Shown piece by piece: positions 26,187 through 35,600 of a stretch of DNA of 38,445 bases. Under the pieces are notes generated by a model, which worked only from the letters and a program-made list of their open reading frames with translations, was not told the DNA's origin and made no database searches. Location of the stretch: positions 1 through 38,445 of the IMG/VR virus record IMGVR_UViG_3300008117_000120. One strand, written 5' to 3'. Both the position numbers and the translations under genes were made by a program. Numbering within the stretch: position 1 is the stretch's first letter; each line of letters opens with the position of its first letter. This DNA is from a virus.

Positions 26187-26930
26187 ATGGCTGAATTAAA
26201 AATTCCAACAGAAACAGTTTCGCTACCATCAAAAGGATTATTATATCCCGAAACATCCCCACTAGCTAAGGGGCAAATTGAAATGAAATATATGACGGCT
26301 AAGGAAGAAGATATCCTTACTAACGTTAACTATATTAAAAACGGAACCGTTATTGATAAATTATTACAATCACTGATCATTACCCCGATTGATTATAATG
26401 AACTATTAATTGGTGATAAAAATGCAATATTAGTTGCTGCTCGTATTTTAGGATATGGTAAAGATTATAGTATTAACTATGGTGGTAAAGAATTTAATAT
26501 TGATTTATCTAAACTAGAAGATAAAGTAGTTGATGAATCATTATTTAAACGCGGAATAAACGAATTTAATTTTACATTACCACACTCAGGCAATAATATT
26601 ACTTTTAAATTATTAACGCACGGTGATGAACAGAAAATAGAGGCTGAGATTAGGGGTATGCAAAAAATCAACCCAAATGCTACTACAGACGTTACAACCC
26701 GCTTAAAACATATCATTACCTCAGTTGAAGGTAAACGTGAACAAAAAGATATTCGTGATTTTGTTGATAATTATTTAATTGCTAAAGATTCAAGAGCATT
26801 AAGACAACATTATGGCAAAATATCTCCGGATATTAATTTAAAATATATTCCAGAAGATGTAGACTATGTAGGGGAGGGCATAGATATTCCAATATCTATT
26901 AGCTTTTTTTGGCCTGACTCTGGAATATAG
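26187..26930 (+). CDS. T4_baseplate / gp26-like protein, putative tail assembly chaperone
   Basis: A 247-residue protein with 'VSLPSKGLLYPETSPL' then 'IEMKYMTAKEEDILTN', 'IDYNELLIGDKNAILVAARILGYG', and a C-terminal 'YIPEDVDYVGEGIDIPISISFFWPD'. This layout matches the T4 gp26-like baseplate family (T4_baseplate). It lies directly before the tape measure, where most tailed phages encode a tail assembly chaperone pair joined by frameshifting. The frame ends at 26930, but a run of seven T at 26904-26910 near the end, followed by an open +1 frame, suggests a longer form (see next entry). Soluble, no membrane segment. Confidence 0.78.
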   Translation: MAELKIPTETVSLPSKGLLYPETSPLAKGQIEMKYMTAKEEDILTNVNYIKNGTVIDKLLQSLIITPIDYNELLIGDKNAILVAARILGYGKDYSINYGGKEFNIDLSKLEDKVVDESLFKRGINEFNFTLPHSGNNITFKLLTHGDEQKIEAEIRGMQKINPNATTDVTTRLKHIITSVEGKREQKDIRDFVDNYLIAKDSRALRQHYGKISPDINLKYIPEDVDYVGEGIDIPISISFFWPDSGI

Positions 26931-27186
26931 ACCATTATTATTTTCTCAAATACACGAAATAGTATTTCACGGTAATGGTGGATACGATTGGGACACTGTT
27001 TATAACATGCCTCTTTGGTTGCGTAAGTTTACATTTGAAAAATTAAGAGAATATTACGAAAAACAAAAAGAGGAAGCTGAAAAACAGCAAAACATGTTAA
27101 AAAATAAATCAAGTAAAGAAATATCACGACCAAACGTTGCACCAACAAAACCACCAACATACGTAGCTAAAGCGCCTAAAAAGTAG
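26911..27186 (+). CDS. Out-of-frame extension of the gp26-like protein (probable frameshift product)
   Basis: In the +1 frame relative to the gp26-like gene an ORF is open from 26884 to the TAG at 27184-27186. It encodes 'YRPLLFSQIHEIVFHGN', 'GYDWDTVYNMPLWLRKF' and 'TFEKLREYYEKQKEEAEKQQ', then a Pro/Lys-rich tail. No usable start exists before an ATG at 27007, yet the coherent sequence begins well upstream of it. A T7 run at 26904-26910 allows a +1 or -2 slip onto this frame; for +1 the joined product would be about 332 residues (241 + 91). A simple -1 slip would hit TGA at 26915. The stop lies inside a terminator stem, which supports a real 3' end. Alternative: a separate 59-residue protein from 27007. 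Confidence 0.65.
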   Translation, partial: GLTLEYRPLLFSQIHEIVFHGNGGYDWDTVYNMPLWLRKFTFEKLREYYEKQKEEAEKQQNMLKNKSSKEISRPNVAPTKPPTYVAKAPKK

Positions 27187-27194
27187 GCGCTTTT
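27169..27194 (+). terminator. Terminator overlapping the stop of the frameshift ORF
   Basis: Perfect 10-base arms 27169-27178 and 27184-27193 with loop AAAAG, and four T at 27191-27194. The right arm begins with the TAG stop. A class II box starts two bases later. Confidence 0.75.
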
Positions 27195-27195
27195 A

Positions 27196-27204
27196 ATATT
27201 TATA
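27196..27204 (+). promoter_or_regulatory. Candidate class II promoter box before tape measure
   Basis: AATATTTATA directly after the terminator hairpin, 17 bases before the ATG at 27222. Confidence 0.52.
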
Positions 27205-27221
27205 TGTCGTAACACCATATT

Positions 27222-29696
27222 ATGGCAGAACCTACAGTACAAGAATTACAACAACAATTAACAGATCTTAATAGAAGATTAAGAGAAGCTGGTGGATTAG
27301 GTATTGATCTTCAAGAAGCATTTCGTAATGCTGGAACTGATACTAAAAAGCTTAATGAATATATTAAGCAATTAAATAAGCAATATGAAGAGCTTGTAGA
27401 TAATGTAGATTATGTATATAGAACATTTCAGGATATAACGTCTGAATTAAAAAATCAAAATTTATTATTAAAAATTGGTAAAGGAGCATTTAAAGAATTT
27501 ACCAATATTGCTCAAGATTTAAATTCTTATCAAAAAGGATATAACGACCTTACTGATAAAAATTTTAAAAAAATAAAAAACGGTCTTGCACTCGAAAAAC
27601 AAGAATTAGAGTTTGTAGTAGCACGATTAAAAGCATCTGAAACAGAACGTAGACGAGAATTTGAAAGATTAGGTGCTTTAGAAGATAGAACTTCATTACA
27701 AGAAAAACGATTAAAAGAGTTACAAAAAGAAAACGAATTATTACTTAATGCTGAAGAAGCATTAAAATCTGGTATTCCTATATTAGAAAAAGAACTTAAT
27801 TTAACTAAGCAAATAGCAGATACTAGAAAAGATTTAGGCGGACTTGCTCAAGCAGCAGGTAAAACTATTTCTCAATATGGTGGTTCATTAGCTAGTTTTT
27901 TAAATATAAATGAAGCAACAGAAGCTGTTGAAGAATTTAATAAACAACTTATTCAAGATGCTTTATCTACTGAAGAAATAAAAAATAAACTTCTTGATAT
28001 TGAAAAAGAAAAAAATGAGCTTGAAAAACAAGGCTTATTAACAGATAAAAAAAGACTAGAATTAGAAGATAAAGCATATACTATAAAGCAGAAAGCAATT
28101 GATTCAACTAATAATTTAAACAATAAATTTAGATCATTAGGAGTATTTGCTAAAGAATTAGGAGTAGGCTTTAAAAAATCATTAACAGATCCAGTTACTT
28201 TAATTACCTTCTTTGTAGGAAAAGCACTTGATGCTAATAAACAAACAGTTGAACTAGGTAAAGCATTAGGATATGCAGGAGGAAGAGCTGAACTATATAG
28301 AGAAAGCATAGCAGCTATTGCTCGTGGATCAGGAAATATATTTGCTACTACAGAAAATTTAGTTGAATCATTTAACGAATTAGCCCAAGCAACTGGGTTT
28401 GTTTATGAATATAGTGCTGATCAGCTTCTCACTCAGACTAAATTAACTAAACAAGTTGGCTTACAGGCGGATGAAGCTGCTCAAATACAACGTTTTGCTA
28501 TAGTAACAGGTAAATCATCTGAAGAAACATATAGATCATTTGTTAGAGGATTAACAGCAGCAAGAAATCAACTTCGAGTTGGTATTAACTTCAAAGCAGC
28601 TCTTGCTGAAGCCTCTAAAATATCAGGTCAGTTAGCTGCCAACCTAGGCAACAACCCAGAAATGATTGCTAAAGCAGTAGTAACTGCTAAGGCATTTGGT
28701 ATGACCTTAGAGCAGGTTGCTGCTGCTGGTGATAAATTACTTGATTTTGGTGGATCAATTGAAAGTGAATTAAAGGCTGAATTATTATTAGGTAGACAAA
28801 TTAATCTTGAAAGAGCAAGAGCAGCAGCATTAGCAGGTGATCAAGTAACATTAACCGAAGAATTAGCTAAAAATGTAGGTACAGCAGCTGAATTTACTAA
28901 ATTAAATAGATTACAACAAAATGCTTTAGCTGAATCTGTAGGTATGACCTCAGATCAATTAGCTGAAACATTAAGAAAGAGAGAGGAAGCTATTGCTAGT
29001 GGAAAATCATTAGTTCAAGTACAAGAGGAAGAAGCAGCAAAAGCTTTAGAAAGAAATAATATACAAGATAAATTTAACCAAGCAATTCTTAAATTACAGG
29101 ATTTCTTTGGTAATTTAATAGCAGGACCATTAGGTACTATTTTAGATATGCTAACAGATGCACTATCAATAGTTACTTTAATAGCTGCACCCTTCCAATT
29201 AATATATGATTTAACATCAATGATTGGAAATGGACTTGGAACTTTAATTAATAGTTTAGGTATTGTTGGTAAACTTATAAAAGGAGTAGCAAGTGCTGCT
29301 ATTATATATGCTGCTTATAAAGCATATGCTAATTTAGCTTCTATTCCTGTTATTGGAATTGGATTAGGAGCTGCGGCTGCTGCTGGTATTACCGCTGCTG
29401 GTTTTGGTTTATTAAACAGCAAAAAAGGTGATGACGTACTATCCGAAGGTGGCTATGGTAAACGTACATTACTAGCACCAGAAGGCGCTATTAAATTAAA
29501 CGATAAAGATACTGTAATTGCTGGTACTGATTTAGGTGGTGGTGGTGGAGCTTCAATTGATTTAACACCAATGATTGCAGCTATTAATGAAGTAAGAACT
29601 GCTGTAGATAGATTATACAACAAAGATACATCAATCAACATGGATGGTAAAAAGGTTGGCTCAACACTAGTACAAGGTAGTTACAAAGCAGCATAA
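27222..29696 (+). CDS. Tail tape measure protein
   Basis: An 824-residue protein with long coiled-coil stretches (residues about 5-85, 125-200 and 240-300), a middle helical domain (about 310-600), and a hydrophobic region around residues 635-730 with Ala/Gly/Ile-rich segments ('GLGAAAAAGITAAGFGLL') able to enter a membrane. The C-terminus has 'GGYGKRTLLAPEGAIKLNDKDTVIAGTD', a pattern common at the ends of tape measure proteins. It sits after the chaperone pair and before baseplate genes, the usual place. It sets tail length and probably aids DNA passage. At 824 residues it predicts a tail of roughly 120 nm using the common 1.5 angstrom per residue rule, an inference. Confidence 0.85.
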   Translation: MAEPTVQELQQQLTDLNRRLREAGGLGIDLQEAFRNAGTDTKKLNEYIKQLNKQYEELVDNVDYVYRTFQDITSELKNQNLLLKIGKGAFKEFTNIAQDLNSYQKGYNDLTDKNFKKIKNGLALEKQELEFVVARLKASETERRREFERLGALEDRTSLQEKRLKELQKENELLLNAEEALKSGIPILEKELNLTKQIADTRKDLGGLAQAAGKTISQYGGSLASFLNINEATEAVEEFNKQLIQDALSTEEIKNKLLDIEKEKNELEKQGLLTDKKRLELEDKAYTIKQKAIDSTNNLNNKFRSLGVFAKELGVGFKKSLTDPVTLITFFVGKALDANKQTVELGKALGYAGGRAELYRESIAAIARGSGNIFATTENLVESFNELAQATGFVYEYSADQLLTQTKLTKQVGLQADEAAQIQRFAIVTGKSSEETYRSFVRGLTAARNQLRVGINFKAALAEASKISGQLAANLGNNPEMIAKAVVTAKAFGMTLEQVAAAGDKLLDFGGSIESELKAELLLGRQINLERARAAALAGDQVTLTEELAKNVGTAAEFTKLNRLQQNALAESVGMTSDQLAETLRKREEAIASGKSLVQVQEEEAAKALERNNIQDKFNQAILKLQDFFGNLIAGPLGTILDMLTDALSIVTLIAAPFQLIYDLTSMIGNGLGTLINSLGIVGKLIKGVASAAIIYAAYKAYANLASIPVIGIGLGAAAAAGITAAGFGLLNSKKGDDVLSEGGYGKRTLLAPEGAIKLNDKDTVIAGTDLGGGGGASIDLTPMIAAINEVRTAVDRLYNKDTSINMDGKKVGSTLVQGSYKAA

Positions 29697-29703
29697 CCAT
29701 TAA

Positions 29704-29712
29704 ATATTTATA
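29704..29712 (+). promoter_or_regulatory. Candidate class II promoter box before the baseplate run
   Basis: AATATTTATA, 21 bases before the ATG at 29734. It could serve the tightly spaced run from 29734 to 36550, where no further box is seen. Confidence 0.52.
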
Positions 29713-29733
29713 CGAAACATCAAACTAAATAAC

Positions 29734-30039
29734 ATGAGTTTAATCGACAAATTACGTACACAAGGTACTTTAAGTATGAGAGGTGGCCAACCAGCTAACT
29801 TTGGTGTTAATCCAGTTCCACCAAACTCATTACATAATTTATACTCTGTAGATGGTCAACCTCCTGTTACCTGGAGATTAATCCCAGGCAACTTATCAAT
29901 GAGACCACAACCATCTACATTAGATGAATTAGATCCAAACGCGATCAACTTAACACCAAACGGTGTAGTATCACAAGTGTACAAATCTAGAACAGGACGT
30001 CAGTACAAAGACTTAGGTCCACGTGACGGACGCTACTAA
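29734..30039 (+). CDS. Small structural protein of the baseplate run
   Basis: A 101-residue protein, Pro-, Asn- and Gly-rich, starting 'MSLIDKLRTQGTLSMRG' and ending 'GRQYKDLGPRDGRY'. No membrane segment, Cys or catalytic motif. Much of it looks extended rather than globular, which suits a clamp or linker between virion proteins. It is the first gene of the run to the hub and ends nine bases before the next. I do not recognise a family. Confidence 0.65.
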   Translation: MSLIDKLRTQGTLSMRGGQPANFGVNPVPPNSLHNLYSVDGQPPVTWRLIPGNLSMRPQPSTLDELDPNAINLTPNGVVSQVYKSRTGRQYKDLGPRDGRY

Positions 30040-30048
30040 TAGTATAAG

Positions 30049-32301
30049 ATGCCTTTAATTGACCTACAAACGGACTTAAAATCACTTAAGTACGGACAAG
30101 ATCAACCAGGAGGAGGTAATAGCGGACAACCCTACATTCAAGTAGATATCAACAAAGTTGATACTGGTTTTAACCGTTTTCGATTAACTAAATTCGATGA
30201 TGGTTTAATTAGAGGTGGAGCTGTAGGTGCTGCTAATGCTTCAATCGTTGATACTCTTCGTATAGGCAAATTCCTAACTAATCTTCCACAAGGTCCATTA
30301 TTTATAGTTAAGCAAGTTGGCTTACAACTTTCCCAACCCCAATTAGAATATAAAAAATTAAGAACTGATAATCCTACCTCTGGTAGTGGGTTATTAAGAA
30401 ATGTAGGTAACTTTATAGTTAATACAGCAAATAAAATTGTTAATGCTGTAGGACCTACTCGCATATACAACTTAGGTATAAACACATTAGCTCAAGTGCC
30501 TGTAAATGCATTTGGGCAACATATTGTTAGACATGGTTTATTACCTGTTCAAAACGATGATACAAAATACATTAACGTAGCTGAATATAATAACTACGGA
30601 GATGGTAAAAACAATAGATTAGTAGGATATAGAAGTAAATTTCAATTAGGCGATAATAAACCTAATCCTACTCAAAGCAGAAATGTAATTAATACTGTTA
30701 ATCGTATTTCTCAAGCATTAGGTGCTTTAACAGGTGCTTCATTCAATCCAATAAAACTAGAACCAGAACAACTTACAATTAATAAGTATATTTCTGGTCC
30801 TGGATCAATATATGGTATAGGAAGTACTCTTATTAGAAGATATAGTTTTACCGAAGATGGAACCAAAATAAATTTTGCTAAAAATAGAAATTATGTTAAG
30901 CAACATTTACCTGAGGTTAAACTTTATCAAACATTTGACTATAGTGTTTCTAATCTTAGTACATCTAGTTTAAGTGCTAATCCATTTAATTTAAAACAAG
31001 AATTAAATGTTTTAAGTGCATCATTTCAAACATACATTGCTGCTGTTGGTGATCCAACAAGTAGCAAATATGTAGCTGCTCAACAAGAAGCTAGTGCTAG
31101 CCAAAATATAAAAAGCTTTACAGCATTATCTAATTATTCAGGGTCAACATTATCAACTACAAGTTTTCCTGGTTTAAAAGATAATACTCCTCCTACTTTA
31201 CTTAATTATACTGCATCAAATGCAGATATATCTTCTTCTATAAACGTTGGTAATCCTTTAACAGCAAGTGCTGATTTAGGATTATCTCGTTTTAGTAATG
31301 TGCCTACTGAATCTATTAATAATGGAATTAACCAAAACGTTATACCTTATACTAATCAGGCGGCTAAAAAATATTCTGAATTAAGAGCACAAATAAATAA
31401 AACCTCTAATATATCTCAAAACTTCTTTAAAACAGATAATACCTTTACTATAAATAGAGGTGCTACTGATTTAAAGTATGTAGCAGATCAAATAAAAGAT
31501 AAATTTAAAAGAACTAATGATATTGTTGTATCAGATGATACAATGGCTCTAAGATTTACCCCATTAGATCCATTTTCAGGTGAGGCTTTAAACGTATTAA
31601 GCTTTTTAGGTTATTTAAGTGAATATAGTGAAGATTATAATAGTACTTGGGGTAATACAAGATATGTAGGCCGTGCTGAAAGTTTTTATGTATTTAATGA
31701 ATTTAAACGTACAGCAAGTATTGGATTTCAAATTCCATGTTACAATAGAGAGGAATTAATAGTTAAACACTGTTTATTAAGTGAATTAGCCTCAACATTA
31801 GCAGGTAAGTATGAAAATAATTTACTTGGTGGTATTATTACTAGATTAAAAATAGGAAACTATATTAATAATCAACCTGGCATTATTACTAATTTAAATT
31901 TCTCCCCTATTCAGGATTCAAATTGGGATCTAGATATACAATTAGCTTACTATATAAAAGTAAGCTTTGGATTTACCTTTATTCATGATTATCTTCCTCA
32001 ATATTATGAGTGTGGATTTATATTTAAAGAACCAACTCCAGAACCACAACCTGTTCCTGTTCCACCAGAACCACAACCTGAAGAAACACCACCACCTCCT
32101 CAACCTGTACCTGTTCGTCAACCACCAGTTTCAAATGATACTGGATCATTAGTAAGATATCCTATAGGAAGAACAGATATAAAAGAACCAATTGATCATA
32201 CTTATGTTAAAAAACCAATTATTCCTGTAGCTCCAAAATCTCGATTTGGAGGATTTAGAGGTGGTAGTTTTGGAGGAGGAGGTGCAGGAGGTCGTTTTTA
32301 A
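30049..32301 (+). CDS. Large putative baseplate/virion structural protein
   Basis: A 750-residue protein without a recognised enzymatic motif. The start 'MPLIDLQTDLKSLKYG' is followed by 'GFNRFRLTKFDDGLIRGG' and 'GPLFIVKQVGLQLSQPQ'. The middle (about 300-480) is Ser/Thr/Asn-rich; residues about 490-660 are more globular ('MALRFTPLDPFSGEALNVLSFLGYL', 'ASIGFQIPCYNREELIVKHC'). A Pro/Glu hinge (about 664-700) leads to a basic tail and a terminal Gly/Phe/Arg-rich segment. By position between tape measure and gp53-like protein it could be a gp48/gp54-type tube initiator or a wedge part; sequence alone does not decide. Confidence 0.68.
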   Translation: MPLIDLQTDLKSLKYGQDQPGGGNSGQPYIQVDINKVDTGFNRFRLTKFDDGLIRGGAVGAANASIVDTLRIGKFLTNLPQGPLFIVKQVGLQLSQPQLEYKKLRTDNPTSGSGLLRNVGNFIVNTANKIVNAVGPTRIYNLGINTLAQVPVNAFGQHIVRHGLLPVQNDDTKYINVAEYNNYGDGKNNRLVGYRSKFQLGDNKPNPTQSRNVINTVNRISQALGALTGASFNPIKLEPEQLTINKYISGPGSIYGIGSTLIRRYSFTEDGTKINFAKNRNYVKQHLPEVKLYQTFDYSVSNLSTSSLSANPFNLKQELNVLSASFQTYIAAVGDPTSSKYVAAQQEASASQNIKSFTALSNYSGSTLSTTSFPGLKDNTPPTLLNYTASNADISSSINVGNPLTASADLGLSRFSNVPTESINNGINQNVIPYTNQAAKKYSELRAQINKTSNISQNFFKTDNTFTINRGATDLKYVADQIKDKFKRTNDIVVSDDTMALRFTPLDPFSGEALNVLSFLGYLSEYSEDYNSTWGNTRYVGRAESFYVFNEFKRTASIGFQIPCYNREELIVKHCLLSELASTLAGKYENNLLGGIITRLKIGNYINNQPGIITNLNFSPIQDSNWDLDIQLAYYIKVSFGFTFIHDYLPQYYECGFIFKEPTPEPQPVPVPPEPQPEETPPPPQPVPVRQPPVSNDTGSLVRYPIGRTDIKEPIDHTYVKKPIIPVAPKSRFGGFRGGSFGGGGAGGRF

Positions 32302-32312
32302 AATAATTTAAA

Positions 32313-32621
32313 ATGAATCGCTACGAAAATCAAATCATATTACGTACTGAAACTACAGATAAACCTTACTACAAGGGAAGATATTACCCAAATATTCCTT
32401 TGTCAGAGTCTGATGTGTATGTTATTACTAATGTAGGAGATAGACTTGATAACTTAGCTTATGTTTATTATGGTGATGCTACTATGTGGTGGGTTATAGC
32501 AATGGCTAATAATAACGCTACTAGAGGTGCATTATACCCAACACCAGGTACTCAATTACGAATACCTACTAATTTAACGGCTGTATTAAATCAATACAAA
32601 CAATTTAACGTAGCTAGATAA
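32313..32621 (+). CDS. gp53-like baseplate protein with LysM fold
   Basis: A 102-residue protein. Residues about 40-90 follow the LysM pattern: 'VGDRLDNLAYVYYGDATMWWVIAMANN', then 'PGTQLRIPTNL'. Contractile-tail baseplates use such LysM proteins (T4 gp53, phage P2 gpX-type) to join wedges to the hub. It is followed directly by the hub-peptidase gene, matching the 53-5 gene order of T4, where gene 5 is the hub lysozyme. The start is 11 bases after the previous stop, with an A-rich leader. Confidence 0.83.
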   Translation: MNRYENQIILRTETTDKPYYKGRYYPNIPLSESDVYVITNVGDRLDNLAYVYYGDATMWWVIAMANNNATRGALYPTPGTQLRIPTNLTAVLNQYKQFNVAR

Positions 32622-32625
32622 TGTT

Positions 32626-35600
32626 ATGTCAATATTTAAAGATACACTTAAAAAAGATATTCAAGATCAGCTAAAGGTAAGACAAGATGCCTTAGTTGAA
32701 CGCACCCCCACTTCAATCCAGTATTTAAATGCTCGTAATGCCTGGATTAGAATGACCTCTGCGGTTAATACTTATACAGGACCTGTACCTGCTACAAGTG
32801 CTAGTTTAGCTGATGAAAAAAATTACACAAATACATTAGCTAAACAACACGTTTTACAAGGAGGTGTATTATATGAAGGAAATACCGCTAGAGTAGGTGT
32901 TGGTACAGGAAATCAAGCATATAGTTTAATTAATCAAAGTGGTGTTGTTGCAAACAGATTAGGTATTCGCCCTATGCCTGGCATTACAGGCATAGATGTT
33001 AAATCTAAATCAGCATACGGTTCACTAAGAGAGGTAACAGTTAATTTTATTGCTTGGGATATTCGCCAACTTGAAGAATTAGAATTACTCTATATGCGTC
33101 CAGGGTATACTGTACTTGTAGAGTGGGGATGGGCTCCATATCTAAATAATGAGGGAAATTTATCTAAAAATGTCAATTATTACGATATTTTAAATAATAC
33201 CCCCGATAAAGAAACTATATTTAAAAATTTGTATGATGATGCTGTTAAAGAATACGACGGCAATTATGATGCAATGTTTGGATATGTTAAAAATTATAGC
33301 TGGAGTGCTCGTGATGATGGTGGATATGATTGTACTACTGAAATTATATCGGTAGGTGAGGTAATGGAATCATTAAAAGTTAACTATGCTCCATTTAATG
33401 ATTTAGATAGAATATCTAAAACAGGATTAATTGCTCCTAGAGTAGAAGATATATCATTATCGGATTTACCTGATTTAAAAAAATATTACTCTAAAAATGT
33501 ACTAGCTGGTTTATTTTATGAGTTGTATACTATAGCAAATAAAAAAATGCCTGGTACACAAGATAAAGGAGATAACCTTACTATTAAAGATAATGTAAGT
33601 GGATCTGTTAGTTACTACGATCTATTTAAAAAAACACTTAACATATCTGGAGGCCCAGCAGAGGCTAGCAGTAATGGTAAAATTGGAGCTAGTGATGAAC
33701 AAATATACATTACATTAGAAGGCTTATGTAATGTAATTAATAATTATGTTACATTTAAAGACTCAAATAGTAAAAGTGCCTTTGTAAAATGCTCAGTATT
33801 AGATAGAGAATATGTTACTAATAATACAGGATCTAATGCACTAACAGGAGATGGATATTTATTATGTCTAGCACATCCTTTACAATTATCTGTAGATCCA
33901 ACTGTAGCTATAATTAAAAGCCCCGTATGGGCTAATGGATTTAAAGTTAATCCAGATACAATAGCACCTACTTCCTCAACGGGATTTAATTTAATTACAT
34001 TTTCAAGTAAATTAAGCGATGCTGATTTAAATAATATATTAGATCAAATATACTATATAGCTGTTAGTACTAAAACCAAAACAGCTAAAAGTAAACAAGC
34101 TATTGTTGATTATATTAAACAAAAAACACAACAAGATCCAGATACAGTTAGAGCATTAACTAAACTTCATTTTGAAAAGTTAAAAAACCCTAACTATAAA
34201 ATTAATAAACCAGCAAATGTTGATTTAATTAATTCCGCTATTGATGATATAAACAATATTGATAATACTAAATTAAATAAAACATTAGCTGCCTCTGGTG
34301 TTGGAAATCAAGTTTCATTATTTGCATTTTTACAAAGAAATTTTCTTACTGGGTTAAGTACACAACAAGTAAATGAGGCTTTTGGAAAGGCAGTTGAATT
34401 TACCAAATCAGATCCTGTAGCTACTCAACAAGCTGAATTAAATAAAGAGAAAAAAGCTTTAGAATCATCACAAACTAAAGCTATAGAAAATCTACAATAT
34501 TTAAATAATATTATAAGACCATACTTTTATCAAAATGATTGGAAAACAGAGTTAGGTATTATAGGAAATATATATGTTAATTTAAATTTCTTATTTAGAT
34601 TAGCTTTAGATAATAATTTAGAATCATTAGATACTAAAGAGAAAAAAGATATTAATCTATATAACTTTTTAAAAAGTGTATTATCTGAAGTTTCGGCTGC
34701 TAATGGTAATGTAAATAACTTTGATTTATTTGTTGATCCTGAAGATAGTAAAATATACATTATAGATATTAATTATGTTGATTCTAAACCAAGATCTGAG
34801 GTGTATGAAAATATATTTCAATTAGAAATGCATAATTTAAAATCTACAGTTAGATCTTACAAACTAGAATCACAAATATTCCCAGATCAATCAGCTACAG
34901 TAGCTATTGCAGCACAAGTAGGTGGAGGTGCTATGGCAACTGATAATAATACAATGTTAGATTTTAATAAAGGTTTATTAGATAGAATTATACCTAAAAA
35001 AACAGATCCAACAATAGATCCTGATCAACCTACATTTGAAAAAGTTAAAGCTCAACTTCAAAGTGTAACTGACTCTCTTCAATCACTATATGATTTTTTT
35101 GGAGATCAAGATTATGGTTGGTTTACTGATGGAGATTTTGATGCTGATAAAGCAAGTGATTATAAAAATTCATTAAAAGATTTAATTAATTTCTTTAAAA
35201 ATTTAACTAAATCAAATATTAAAAATAGAGCTATTATTCCTACTAAACTATCTGTTACTATGGATGGTATTGGAGGATTAGTAATAGGTCACTTATTTAA
35301 AATACCCCCTGATTTATTGCCTAAAGGATATCAAGGTGCATCATTAGGATCAAAATTAGGATATACTATTACAGGTATAGGACATTCTATTAAAGATAAT
35401 GATTGGACAACTAACATTGATGCTCAAACTATTATATTAGATAATCCACAAGGTGGTGTTTTAAATTTTAATGATTTAGTAACTGTAAACCCAAAAGGAA
35501 ATTTGGAAACTAAAGCAAAAACTGATATAAATAATACCAGAAGATCAGCCTCTGGAGGTGCTAAAAAATCTATTTGTGGTCAAGTAAGAACAAATGGTGC

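Noticed and set aside
26904-26917. Standard -1 frameshift at the T-run of the gp26-like gene
   Set aside because: The -1 frame meets TGA at 26915, so only +1 or -2 shifting reaches the downstream ORF.
31967-32152. Small His/Leu/Asn-rich ORF in another frame of the 750-residue structural gene
   Set aside because: It is a shadow of the Pro/Glu-rich hinge region.
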